From Intestinibacter sp034113885 (GTDB taxonomy: Bacteria; Bacillota; Clostridia; Peptostreptococcales; Peptostreptococcaceae), in the NCBI RefSeq assembly GCF_034113885.1, contig NZ_JAXEWM010000012.1, positions 1 through 47,223 of the forward strand: DNA of 47,223 nucleotides, written 5' to 3'. How positions within the stretch are numbered: the stretch's first letter is position 1; each line of letters starts with the position of its first letter. The notes beneath the pieces are model-generated. The model saw only the letters and a list, made by a program, of their open reading frames with translations, had not been told where the DNA came from and ran no database searches. This document shows positions 39,654 through 47,223 of the stretch, piece after piece. A program made the translations under genes and the position numbers.

Positions 39654-40538
39654 ATGGGGGCTAAAAAAGAAAATACTTACGAAAATTATGTCCATGCAGA
39701 TTCTTCAGGATCATCAAACGCTATGAAAATGTATTTAAAAGAGATTGAGGAATACAAGATGTTATCTGCAGGTGAAGAAGTTGAATTGGCTAAAAAAGTC
39801 AACGAAGACGTACCAGAGGCAAAGGAAGACTTTATAAATGCTAATTATAGATTAGTTGTAAGTATAGCCAAAAAATATAGAAAAGAAAATGTAGATATGC
39901 TCGATTTAATACAAGCGGGTAATATAGGTCTTATTAAAGCTGTTGAGAAGTATGATTATACTAAAGGTTACAAATTTAGTACATACGCTACTTGGTGGAT
40001 TAAACAAAGTATTACAAGATATATAGATGACTGTGAAAACACTATTAGAATACCTGTACACCTTCATCAAAGAATTAATTTTGTAAAAAGAAAAAAACAA
40101 GAACTTGCAAATGTATTACAGAGAGAGCCTTCATTAGAGGAATTAGCTGATATTTGTGATATGGAAGTTGATAAAGTTATAGATATTTTAAAAAGGGATA
40201 AAAACATTGTATCATTAGACACACCAATAAAAGAAGACGAAGATAGTAGTTTAGTAGAATTCATTCCTTCAGATGCTAATTTTTCAGATGTAGTTATGCA
40301 CGAAGTAGAGCAACATAATTTGAGAGAAAAAATTGATGAGCTATTAACTGGACTTAGTGAGCAAGAACAAAGAGTTATTAGAATGAGATTTGGTCTTGAT
40401 GATGATGACCCTAAAACTCTTGAAGAAATAGGAAAAGTATTCGGAGTTACAAGAGAAAGAATAAGACAAATTGAAGCTAAGGCTATAAGAAAATTAAGAC
40501 ACCCAAGTCGACTAAATCAACTAAAGAATTTTTATTAG
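39654..40538 (+). CDS. sigma-70 family RNA polymerase sigma factor, RpoD-like (group 2)
   Basis: A 294-residue sigma factor. The ATG at 39654 follows GAAGGGGTTATATT. Region 1.2 is MKMYLKEIEEYKMLSAGEE; region 2 has NYRLVVSIAKKY, DLIQAGNIGLIKAVEKYDY and FSTYATWWIKQSITRYI; region 3 has VHLHQRINFVKRKKQEL; region 4 has LSEQEQRVIRMRFGLDDDDP and TLEEIGKVFGVTRERIRQIE. Region 1.1 and the long acidic insert of principal sigma factors are absent, and the C-terminus is short, so this is more likely an accessory RpoD-like factor than the housekeeping one. It is not next to dnaG, the usual place of the principal gene. Promoter preference should be near the -10/-35 consensus. Confidence 0.92.
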   Translation: MGAKKENTYENYVHADSSGSSNAMKMYLKEIEEYKMLSAGEEVELAKKVNEDVPEAKEDFINANYRLVVSIAKKYRKENVDMLDLIQAGNIGLIKAVEKYDYTKGYKFSTYATWWIKQSITRYIDDCENTIRIPVHLHQRINFVKRKKQELANVLQREPSLEELADICDMEVDKVIDILKRDKNIVSLDTPIKEDEDSSLVEFIPSDANFSDVVMHEVEQHNLREKIDELLTGLSEQEQRVIRMRFGLDDDDPKTLEEIGKVFGVTRERIRQIEAKAIRKLRHPSRLNQLKNFY

Positions 40539-40567
40539 GAGTTATAAGTAAATATAATATTTGAACT

Positions 40568-40597
40568 AAAAAAGTGGGAGTTTATCCCACTTTTTTT
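40568..40597. terminator. bidirectional rho-independent terminator
   Basis: AAAAAAGTGGGA pairs with TCCCACTTTTTT around GTTTA. T runs on both strands end the sigma gene and feoB. Confidence 0.95.
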
Positions 40598-42722
40598 AAA
40601 TGATAAAAATAAATATATCGTATAGTATTCTAGTAGCACTACACACTAAAAAAGCTATAGATGTCGGTATTATAAATCCAAGCGCAGTCCATTTAGTGCT
40701 TTTTGTCTCTTTTTTTATAGTAAGTAGAGTTGTAGTACACGGCCAGTGAAGTAGGCTAAAAAGCATTAAATTAAGTGCTGTCAAATAAGTCCAACCATGT
40801 GATACTAACAAATCTCCTAATTCCTGTAAGCTCGTGTAATCAGTCATAGAGCCAGTTGCCATATACGACATTATTAGAATTGGAATTACGATTTCATTTG
40901 CCGGCATACCTAATATAAACGCCAATAGTATAAATCCATCGAGTCCTATAAATCTGCCTAATGGATCTAGAAATAAGGCTATATGATTTAAAATAGTAGC
41001 ATCTCCAATATAAGTGTTCGCTAAAATCCAAGTCAAAACGCCAGCTGGTATAGCTACAACTACAGCCCTGCTTAGCACAAATAGAGTTCTATCGATTATA
41101 GAGGTGTATATAATTCTTCCTATATTTGGAACTCTGTATGGACAAAGTTCTAGGGTAAAAGTAGAGCTCTCTCCTTTTAGAATTGTCCTAGACAGTAGAT
41201 AAGATACTAATAGAGTTATCATGACTCCTATAAGTACAATTAAAGTTACACAAATAGCAGTAGATATATTTGACAAAACAGAGTTACTTATAGCAGATGT
41301 AAAAAATATAGTAGATATTGCAATTAACGTAGGGAATCTACCATTACAAGGCATAAAAGTATTTGTAAGTATTGCTATTAATCTCTCTCTTGGAGAGTCG
41401 ATAATTCTACATCCGATTACACCACATGCATTGCATCCAAACCCCATGCACATAGTAAGACATTGCTTTCCATGGGTTTTACATTTTTTAAATAGATGGT
41501 CTAGATTAAATGCGATTCTAGGTAGATAACCTAGATCTTCTAAAAATGTAAATAAAGGAAAAAAGATAGCCATAGGTGGAAGCATTACAGATACAACCCA
41601 TGCAAATGTCTTATAAAGTCCAAATACTATCATGTTGCAAATCCATATAGGTAGGTTTAAGTTCATTAAAAAATTGTACATACCTGGTTCTATGCTAAAT
41701 AAAGCCTTTGATAAAAGTTCAGACGGGTAGTTTGCGCCGCAGATAGTTATCCATAAAATAACAGAAAGCATAATTAGCATAATAGGTATAGCAAAATGCT
41801 TTGAAGTAACTATTGAATCTATTTTATCATCAAAGTCTTCTTTATTGTTTTTTGTGGAGACTGAAGCTTCAAATAGCTTTGAGGCGTAGTCGTAATTTAT
41901 TTTTGAAAAATCATCTCTAATTTTTTTCTTGTCTATATTTTGAGGTATTTTTGATTTTATATCTTCTAGTGTCGATGAAAAGTCTCCTTCGATGTATTTC
42001 TTTAAAGAAGAAAATAAACTCTCATCTCCATCTAGTAATCGAAGGCCTAGCCATCTCGGATTGATTTGAGGAAATGTGCTTTCTAATTCTTCTTTAAAGC
42101 TATCTACTAGATTTTCTATATCGTCGTCGTATTTTATTAGATTTTTATATGAGGAGGTTTCTTTTAAGACGATTTGCTGTAATTTATCCTGAAGCTCCTC
42201 CATGCCGATTTTATTTTTGGCGCTAGTTAAAACTACTGGAATACCTAGTAAATCTTCGAGCTTTTGTCTATCAATTTTAATTGATTTTTTTTCGGCCTCG
42301 TCTATTAGATTGATGCACAATACGACCTTATCTGTCAATTCTAAAACCTGAAAAACTAAATTTAAGTTTCTCTCAAGGCAAGTTGCATCGCATACTACGA
42401 TAACTGCATCTACATCGCCAAAGCATATAAAATCGCGTGCTACAATTTCCTCTTGAGATAATGCAAATAGAGAATACGTTCCAGGTAAATCGATAAGGTC
42501 GTAATTTATATTGTTGTAATTAAATTCTCCCCTAGCAGTTGATACTGTTTTTCCAGGCCAATTTCCTGTGTGCTGTTTTAATCCAGTTAAATAATTGAAA
42601 ACTGTGCTTTTTCCTGTATTTGGATTTCCTGCAAGTGCTACGATGTAGGAGTCCTCTTTTCGTTCTATATTAAAGGAATCCTTTAGAGATTTGATTTTAC
42701 AATTTTTATATGTCAACCCCAT
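40596..42722 (-). CDS. feoB: ferrous iron transport protein B
   Basis: A 708-residue inner-membrane Fe(II) importer. The N-terminal G domain has GNPNTGKSTVFNYLTG (G1), DLPGTYSL (G3) and NLIDEAEK (G4). The membrane part has eight or more segments with the two Gate motifs and Cys-containing GFGCNACGVIGCRIIDSP and NTFMPCNGRFPTL. A C-terminal gate repeat has SLLHWPCTTTLLTIKKET. It follows feoA by 12 bases, with AGGAGGATAAATAT ahead of the ATG. Confidence 0.97.
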   Translation of the reverse strand: MGLTYKNCKIKSLKDSFNIERKEDSYIVALAGNPNTGKSTVFNYLTGLKQHTGNWPGKTVSTARGEFNYNNINYDLIDLPGTYSLFALSQEEIVARDFICFGDVDAVIVVCDATCLERNLNLVFQVLELTDKVVLCINLIDEAEKKSIKIDRQKLEDLLGIPVVLTSAKNKIGMEELQDKLQQIVLKETSSYKNLIKYDDDIENLVDSFKEELESTFPQINPRWLGLRLLDGDESLFSSLKKYIEGDFSSTLEDIKSKIPQNIDKKKIRDDFSKINYDYASKLFEASVSTKNNKEDFDDKIDSIVTSKHFAIPIMLIMLSVILWITICGANYPSELLSKALFSIEPGMYNFLMNLNLPIWICNMIVFGLYKTFAWVVSVMLPPMAIFFPLFTFLEDLGYLPRIAFNLDHLFKKCKTHGKQCLTMCMGFGCNACGVIGCRIIDSPRERLIAILTNTFMPCNGRFPTLIAISTIFFTSAISNSVLSNISTAICVTLIVLIGVMITLLVSYLLSRTILKGESSTFTLELCPYRVPNIGRIIYTSIIDRTLFVLSRAVVVAIPAGVLTWILANTYIGDATILNHIALFLDPLGRFIGLDGFILLAFILGMPANEIVIPILIMSYMATGSMTDYTSLQELGDLLVSHGWTYLTALNLMLFSLLHWPCTTTLLTIKKETKSTKWTALGFIIPTSIAFLVCSATRILYDIFIFII

Positions 42723-42734
42723 ATATTTATCCTC

Positions 42735-42956
42735 CTATTTCACTAAAATTAAATTGCTCTCTTCCTCTCTAAGTGCAATTTTACAACCTCTAACCTTGTA
42801 TACAGTTAGGTTGTTTTTAGGTCCTCTTCTCAAAACATCTATCAAAGCTCCCTTCGTAAATCCAAGAGCTAACATTCTCTCTCTTAAATTACCCTCTGAT
42901 AATAATTCTTCTACCTGAGCTGTGTTTTTTATATTTATGTCTGTTAATCTTTTCAA
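42735..42956 (-). CDS. feoA: ferrous iron transport protein A
   Basis: A 73-residue SH3-like FeoA protein, the small partner that modulates FeoB. It has the usual RERMLALGFTKGALIDVLRRG and VRGCKIALREEESNLILV. The start codon is TTG, 8 bases after AAGGGGG. It opens the feoAB operon, and a palindrome 23 bases upstream is a likely operator. Confidence 0.93.
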   Translation of the reverse strand: MKRLTDINIKNTAQVEELLSEGNLRERMLALGFTKGALIDVLRRGPKNNLTVYKVRGCKIALREEESNLILVK

Positions 42957-42979
42957 TTTAAAATCCCCCTTAAAAAAAT

Positions 42980-42993
42980 TTAGCCTAAGCTAA
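42980..42993. promoter_or_regulatory. probable metalloregulator operator between feoA and the MntR/DtxR gene
   Basis: TTAGC-CTAA-GCTAA, a perfect inverted repeat. It resembles both DtxR/IdeR boxes (TTAGG...CCTAA) and the MntR box (TTTGCCTTAAGGAAA). Its position just before feoA fits repression by the regulator encoded on the other side. Confidence 0.6.
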
Positions 42994-43029
42994 CAATCTT
43001 AATTTTAACTTATGAATAAATCATCTAAA

Positions 43030-43058
43030 TTGTGCAAAATAGTAATAAATTTTATAAA
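43030..43058 (+). promoter_or_regulatory. promoter of the MntR/DtxR-family gene
   Basis: TTGTGC, a 17-base spacer and TATAAA. Its position makes the ATG at 43012 impossible as start. Confidence 0.55.
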
Positions 43059-43089
43059 AAAAAATAATAAATATATAGGAGGTGTTTTT

Positions 43090-43554
43090 TTGAGCAAATA
43101 TTTTACATTTAATGAATATATGAAGAGCAATAGATTAACACCTAGTGAAGAGGACTATTTAGAGATGATCTACAGAATACATCTAGAGAATAAGGATATT
43201 AAGGTAAAGGATATTGCAAATGAATTGAATATAAAGCCTGCATCTGTCACGAAAATGGTTCAAAAGCTAAATGATAAAAATATATTGGAGTATAAAAAAT
43301 ACAATCATATAAAGCTGACTGATGCAGGATATAAAATAGGAGAGACATTACTGAAAAGGCATAATACAGTTTATAAATTTTTGGAGATTTTAGGTTTAGA
43401 GCACAATATTCACGAGGAAACAGAAAAAATAGAGCACACTATAAGCTACGATACATTAGAAAAAATGGAGGTATTGATAAGATTTTTTTTAGAATACGAG
43501 GATATGTATATTTCGCTAAAAAAATTTCAAGAGGAGAGACATTCTGATACATAA
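43090..43554 (+). CDS. DtxR/MntR family metal-dependent regulator
   Basis: A 154-residue repressor. The TTG at 43090 is 5 bases after AGGAGGTG. The winged helix is at about 17-80 (VKDIANELNIKPASVTKMVQKL). The dimer domain keeps the full ligand set of Bacillus MntR: Asp22 and Glu25 (TPSEEDYLE), His91, Glu112, Glu115 and His116 (TEKIEH). There is no SH3-like third domain. It therefore looks like an MntR-type two-domain protein, although its place facing feoAB suggests control of iron uptake. Metal preference, Mn or Fe, is open. Confidence 0.9.
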   Translation: MSKYFTFNEYMKSNRLTPSEEDYLEMIYRIHLENKDIKVKDIANELNIKPASVTKMVQKLNDKNILEYKKYNHIKLTDAGYKIGETLLKRHNTVYKFLEILGLEHNIHEETEKIEHTISYDTLEKMEVLIRFFLEYEDMYISLKKFQEERHSDT

Positions 43555-43589
43555 ATACCATTAGATATTTGAAAAGTGAGGAGGAATTT

Positions 43590-45044
43590 ATGGAGCTTTT
43601 AAAGGTCTTAAGAGGGGTTGAGGTTTTGAGCATAAATGGTCCAGTTGATATTTCTATTGAGGATATATCGTATGACTCTAGGAATATAAAGAAAGGATCT
43701 ATGTTTATATGTATAAGAGGAAATACAGTAGACGGCCACGATTATATAGACGAGGGCATAAAAAAAGGGGCAAAGGCAATTTTAATAGATCAAAAGGTAG
43801 AGTACAAGAGAGATGTAACCTATATAAAGGTATCTGATACGAAAAAAGCTATGGCTCAAATAGCAAAAAATTTTTTCGAAAATCCATCTAAAAGGATAAA
43901 TTTAATAGGAGTGACGGGAACTAACGGTAAGACTAGTACAGTCAGCTTTATTAGGCAGATAATTGAGTATGAGGATAAAGTAGGGAGTATTGGAACTATA
44001 GAGATTTACGATGGAGATAAAGCTGTAGAATCTAAAAACACGACTCCAGAGAGCTTGGATATACAGAAAAATTTAAATAATATGATAGAAAATAACTGCA
44101 AATACTGCGTTATGGAGGTTTCATCTCATGCACTAGTCCTAGAAAGAGTCGAGGGAGTAGATTATCAAATAGGCGTATTTACAAATTTAACCCAGGATCA
44201 CCTTGATTTTCATAAAAATATCGAAAATTACAAAAGAGCCAAGGAAAAATTATTCTATAAGACAAAATCGATAAATTTATTTAATATAGACGACAAGGTT
44301 GGAGAGGAATTTTTTAAAAATAACTCGAATAAAAATGTAAAAAACTACAGCTATGCAGTAGATAAGGAGGCTGATTTTAGGGCGGTAGATGTAAAGCTTT
44401 TTAGAGATAAAACGGAGTATACTCTAATAGTGAAGGATAGAAAATATCACGTTTCAATACCTATTTTGGGATATTTTAACGTATATAATTCGCTGGCAGC
44501 TATAAGCACTTGTATTTTGCTTGGAATAAAATGCGAGGATGTAATAAAGAGAGTGGAAAAAATAAAACCTGTAGCAGGCAGACTTGATTATGTAAAAAAT
44601 GAAAATGGTGTAGATATAATAGTCGATTACGCGCATACACCTGATGCACTCTTAAATTTAATCGAGAGTGCAAAAATGCTTACTAGCGGTAGAATAATTT
44701 TAGTTTTTGGATGTGGAGGAAATAGAGATAAGGAAAAAAGACCTCTTATGGGAAAAATTGCACAAAAAAATTGTGATATTGCAATCATAACATCTGATAA
44801 CCCAAGATTTGAAAGCGAAAAGGATATAATAAATGATATTTTAAAGGGAGTCGATGAAAATTTAAATAATTACTTAATAATAGAAAATAGAATGGATGCT
44901 ATCAAAAAATCTATTGAAATTTACGAAAAAGGCGATTTGATAATTATAGCTGGAAAAGGTCACGAAAACTACCAGATAAAAGGAGATAAAAAATACTTTT
45001 TCGATGATAAACAGGTGGCCGAGAAATTTTTAAAAGAAAAATAA
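43590..45044 (+). CDS. murE: UDP-N-acetylmuramoyl-tripeptide synthetase (meso-DAP adding)
   Basis: A 484-residue Mur ligase that adds the third amino acid of the peptidoglycan stem in the cytoplasm. The ATG follows GAGGAGGAATTT; the TTG 21 bases upstream precedes this site. Motifs: ISYDSRNIKKGSMFICIRG, the ATP loop GVTGTNGKTSTVSF, NTTPESLDIQ, MEVSSHALVLERV, and VDYAHTPDALLNLI. DNPRFE in the C-terminal domain is the meso-diaminopimelate motif, so the wall should contain meso-DAP. No other mur gene is adjacent. It is 35 bases after the regulator gene and could be cotranscribed with it. Confidence 0.95.
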   Translation: MELLKVLRGVEVLSINGPVDISIEDISYDSRNIKKGSMFICIRGNTVDGHDYIDEGIKKGAKAILIDQKVEYKRDVTYIKVSDTKKAMAQIAKNFFENPSKRINLIGVTGTNGKTSTVSFIRQIIEYEDKVGSIGTIEIYDGDKAVESKNTTPESLDIQKNLNNMIENNCKYCVMEVSSHALVLERVEGVDYQIGVFTNLTQDHLDFHKNIENYKRAKEKLFYKTKSINLFNIDDKVGEEFFKNNSNKNVKNYSYAVDKEADFRAVDVKLFRDKTEYTLIVKDRKYHVSIPILGYFNVYNSLAAISTCILLGIKCEDVIKRVEKIKPVAGRLDYVKNENGVDIIVDYAHTPDALLNLIESAKMLTSGRIILVFGCGGNRDKEKRPLMGKIAQKNCDIAIITSDNPRFESEKDIINDILKGVDENLNNYLIIENRMDAIKKSIEIYEKGDLIIIAGKGHENYQIKGDKKYFFDDKQVAEKFLKEK

Positions 45045-45049
45045 ATGTA

Positions 45050-45081
45050 TTGAGGGAGATGCAAGAAAATCTCCCTTTTCA
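45050..45081 (+). terminator. rho-independent terminator after murE
   Basis: TTGAGGGAGAT pairs with ATCTCCCTTTTCAA via a 7-bp GC-rich core. The T run is short (four T), so its efficiency may be moderate. Confidence 0.7.
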
Positions 45082-45101
45082 ATTTGAGGTTTACATAAAT
45101 T

Positions 45102-46004
45102 CTAAGAACTTTGATTATCAAACCATTTTAATGCAAAATTTTTAAAAAGGGTCTCGTTTTTAGATAACTTTTTATTTTTTATATTTACTAGATAAGTTTT
45201 TGCATTAAAATCATCAAATAAATTGATGACCTTTATATGACTATTTATATTATTTTTATAAGATGTGGCGATAGTATCGGGAAGCAGTGTAACTCCCATA
45301 TCTTCAGAAACTAAAGCCAGCAATGTTTTCGTTTGACTATCTATATAGGAAATACTTGGAAAGAAGTTTAGATTTCCCCAAACATTTAAAAATATATTGT
45401 GCAGAGTAGGATCTCCACTTAAAGAAATGTATTTTTCTTTAGATGTTTTATCAAGAGCAATAGTTCTATCTTCTAAAAATCTATGGTTTTCAGATGTAAC
45501 CATGACTAAGTTGTCGCTAAAAAGCTCATATGAATCCATTGCTTTATTGTTTGATCCTAAATCGTTTACAAATGCCAAATTGAATTTGGAAACATTTAAA
45601 TATTCTAATATAGAATTGTTACCTCTTTCTATGAGTTCTATATGGATATTTGGATACTCCTTGTGGAAATCTCCTATAAGGGCAGCAAGTCCATATTCAA
45701 TCATAGTATCTATAACCCCAATTGTAATTACTTCACTTTCTTCACTTTTGTATTTACATAAATCTCTTTGCATTTTATCGTAGCTCTCTATGCTTTTTTG
45801 AGCAAAAATTAAAAACTCCTCCCCAGCAGGAGTTAAAGCGATAGTTCGATGTTCTCTTTTAAATAGCTCAATACCAATTTCCTTCTCTAAAGCTTTGATG
45901 TGCTTTGATATTGATGATTGAGAAATAAACAATTCTTGTGAGGCCAATGTAAAGTGGTTATGTTTTACAACAGCTAAAAAAGATTTTAATTGTTCAAATG
46001 TCAT
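45102..46004 (-). CDS. LysR family transcriptional regulator
   Basis: A 300-residue regulator. The ATG at 46004 follows GGTGGAAAGGAAAA; the much longer upstream frame is hydrophobic noise from AT-rich DNA. The N-terminal winged helix is MTFEQLKSFLAVVKHNHFTL, then SQSSISKHIKALEKEIGIEL and LTPAGEEFL. The effector domain covers about 90-300. It is divergent from tyrS, separated by the T-box leader and a 170-base spacer, so it may control a distant gene or itself. The ligand is unknown. Confidence 0.92.
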   Translation of the reverse strand: MTFEQLKSFLAVVKHNHFTLASQELFISQSSISKHIKALEKEIGIELFKREHRTIALTPAGEEFLIFAQKSIESYDKMQRDLCKYKSEESEVITIGVIDTMIEYGLAALIGDFHKEYPNIHIELIERGNNSILEYLNVSKFNLAFVNDLGSNNKAMDSYELFSDNLVMVTSENHRFLEDRTIALDKTSKEKYISLSGDPTLHNIFLNVWGNLNFFPSISYIDSQTKTLLALVSEDMGVTLLPDTIATSYKNNINSHIKVINLFDDFNAKTYLVNIKNKKLSKNETLFKNFALKWFDNQSS

Positions 46005-46174
46005 TTTTCCTTTCCACCTCAAAATAAATAATAAATAAAAAATCCCTTTGAAAATATTATAACAGATATAATTATAAATAAGGAAATTACTATATAACTT
46101 TGTTAAAATTTTAGTGATTAATATATAAAATAGATATATAAATATATATAAGTATGTATAAATTAATAAAATTA

Positions 46175-46203
46175 TTGACAAAATATAAGAATACTAATAT
46201 ATT
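46175..46203 (+). promoter_or_regulatory. promoter of the tyrS T-box transcript
   Basis: TTGACA, a 17-base spacer and TATATT, the strongest match to the sigma-A consensus in the window. Transcription would start near 46210. Confidence 0.85.
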
Positions 46204-46225
46204 TAAATTAAAGATAAATATATAT

Positions 46226-46519
46226 GCTATGAAGGGAAATAGTAAATACGATTTAGTTTTCAGAGAAGTCCTGGTTGGTGTGAAGGATTAAATGAGGTCG
46301 TGTCGAATTCATCCTGGAGCAATAGCTTTGAACTTTAAATTAAATTTTAATAAGTAGGAGTTTATCGGGATTGCATACGTTATAGTGCAAGGTACTATTT
46401 GGTACTTGTTGAGGTCGATGATTATAAGTCTGCATCAATTTTTAAGGCTTTTTATATTTATTGACGAATTAAGGTGGTAACGCGTGAGATGCTCTCGTCC
46501 TTTTGGATGAGGGCTTTTT
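46226..46519 (+). promoter_or_regulatory. T-box riboswitch leader of tyrS
   Basis: Stem I starts at GCTAT (46226-46230), which pairs with ATAGC (46322-46326). It contains AGTA (46241-46244), a helix ATACGA/TCGTGT, a distal loop with TTGGTG, then GAA (46305-46307), and the GGAGC element. The conserved T-box AAGGTGGTAACGCG is at 46471-46484. The terminator is GCTCTCGTCC/GGATGAGGGC plus five T (46491-46519). Uncharged tRNA should stabilise the antiterminator and switch tyrS on. The triplet after GAA is TTC, a Phe codon, not the expected TAC or TAT. Confidence 0.93.
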
Positions 46520-46546
46520 AAGTATTATGGGGAAGGAAGGCAGAAT

Positions 46547-47223
46547 ATGAAATCTTTAGAAGAACAATTAAAAATAATAAAAAGAGGAACACTAGATATA
46601 ATTAACGAAGAAGAGCTAGTAAAGAAATTAGAAAAATCAATAGCGGAAAATAGACCGTTAAAGATAAAGCTTGGGCTAGATCCTAGTGCGCCTGATATAC
46701 ATTTAGGACATACTGTAGTTTTGAGAAAGCTAAAACAGCTTCAGGATTTAGGACATGAGATAATTATAATAATAGGTGATTTTACAGGCAAAATAGGCGA
46801 CCCTACAGGAAAATCTAGAATGAGAAAGGCTTTAACTGATGAAGAGGTTCTTCAAAATGCAAAAACTTATGAGGAGCAAGTATTTAAAATTCTAGACGAA
46901 GAAAAGACAACTATAAAGTTCAACAGTGAATGGCTGTCTAAATTGACATTTGAACAGGTTCTAAAGCTAACAGCATCTACAACTGTAGCTAGAATGTTAG
47001 AAAGAGAAGATTTTAGACTTAGATATGAAAACCAAAGACCTATATACTTAAATGAATTTTTCTATCCTCTAATGCAGGCTTTCGACTCTACTGCTATCGA
47101 TGCTGATATCGAATTTGGAGGAACAGACCAAAGATTTAATTTATTATCTGGTAGAAATCTTCAAAAAGAAATCGGAAAAGAACCTCAAGTAGTAATTATG
47201 ATGCCTCTTATAGAAGGTCTAGA
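46547..47223 (+). CDS. tyrS: tyrosyl-tRNA synthetase (partial, cut by the window end)
   Basis: The first 225 residues of a class I tyrosyl-tRNA synthetase, which charges tRNA-Tyr. The ATG follows GGAAGGAAGGCAGAAT. The reading frame shows the ATP-site HIGH variant HLGHT in LGLDPSAPDIHLGHTVVLRK, GDFTGKIGDPTGKS, and a tyrosine-site area YPLMQAFDS with FGGTDQRFN. The GKIGDPTGKS and PDIHLGH forms suit the TyrZ-like group. The KMSKS loop and the RNA-binding end lie outside the window. T-box control is direct. Confidence 0.95.
   Translation, partial: MKSLEEQLKIIKRGTLDIINEEELVKKLEKSIAENRPLKIKLGLDPSAPDIHLGHTVVLRKLKQLQDLGHEIIIIIGDFTGKIGDPTGKSRMRKALTDEEVLQNAKTYEEQVFKILDEEKTTIKFNSEWLSKLTFEQVLKLTASTTVARMLEREDFRLRYENQRPIYLNEFFYPLMQAFDSTAIDADIEFGGTDQRFNLLSGRNLQKEIGKEPQVVIMMPLIEGL

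Noticed and set aside
46005..46181. A 59-residue N-terminal extension of the LysR protein
   Set aside because: It is a run of Ile, Leu, Tyr and Phe from AT-rich spacer DNA, and the ATG at 46004 has a ribosome site and the canonical LysR start.
1..47223. CRISPR arrays, tRNA or rRNA genes, prophage or transposase genes
   Set aside because: I saw no regularly spaced direct repeats, no cloverleaf with the T-loop sequence, and no integrase, transposase or phage structural gene.

Overview
The window is a low-GC, AT-rich chromosomal segment from a Gram-positive anaerobe of the class Clostridia, most likely a Peptostreptococcaceae relative; I cannot fix the genus. Evidence: strong AGGAGG-type ribosome sites, many TTG/GTG starts, short intergenic regions with rho-independent terminators, the order rpsB-tsf-pyrH-frr-uppS-cdsA-dxr-rseP-ispG, a MurE with the meso-DAP motif DNPR, a stand-alone TM1266-type hydrogenase regulator, and T-box control of an aminoacyl-tRNA synthetase. 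I saw no tRNA, rRNA, CRISPR array, transposase or prophage.

Layout. 1-6.5 kb: end of a possible upstream gene, an XdhC-family protein, a secreted SH3-SH3-3D wall protein, an unknown protein, a small 11-residue-repeat protein, a membrane protein, the TM1266-like regulator, a 54-residue protein and a VanW-type protein. 6.5-15.7 kb: a membrane-anchored pseudokinase, an AI-2E/PerM family protein, a five-gene set (metallopeptidase-like/VWA protein, MoxR ATPase, three unknown proteins), a zinc-finger/pentapeptide/ion-channel protein and a D,D-carboxypeptidase. 15.8-24.5 kb: core translation, undecaprenyl, CDP-diglyceride and MEP-isoprenoid genes. 24.5-37.4 kb: AIM24 protein, threonine dehydratase, OpuC-type transporter with fused permease and binding protein, sulfonate/nitrate-type ABC transporter, lipoprotein, Ppx/GppA protein, proC and an ABC exporter pair. 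37.4-47.2 kb: DUF1002 protein, a protein with a His/Cys-rich tail, a group-2-like sigma factor, feoB-feoA facing an MntR/DtxR-type regulator, murE, a LysR regulator and tyrS (cut by the window end).

The most interesting signals lie between genes. First, direct-repeat sites matching the WalR consensus TGTWAH-N5-TGTWAH occur five times upstream of four genes: the SH3-3D protein, the VanW protein, the DUF1002 protein and the OpuC transporter. They suggest a cell-wall regulon whose regulator lies outside the window. Second, a repeat of about 112 bp forming two hairpins is present twice in opposite orientations (10093-10205 and 17781-17891); three stem pairs differ by compensatory changes, and fragments of one end recur at 2355 and 21005. 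Third, the tyrS T-box leader seems to show UUC (Phe) in the specifier position instead of a Tyr codon. Fourth, a minus-strand small RNA candidate with its own terminator lies at about 29424-29600.

Several start codons were moved downstream of the longest open frame because the longest frame begins inside a ribosome site, promoter or hairpin.
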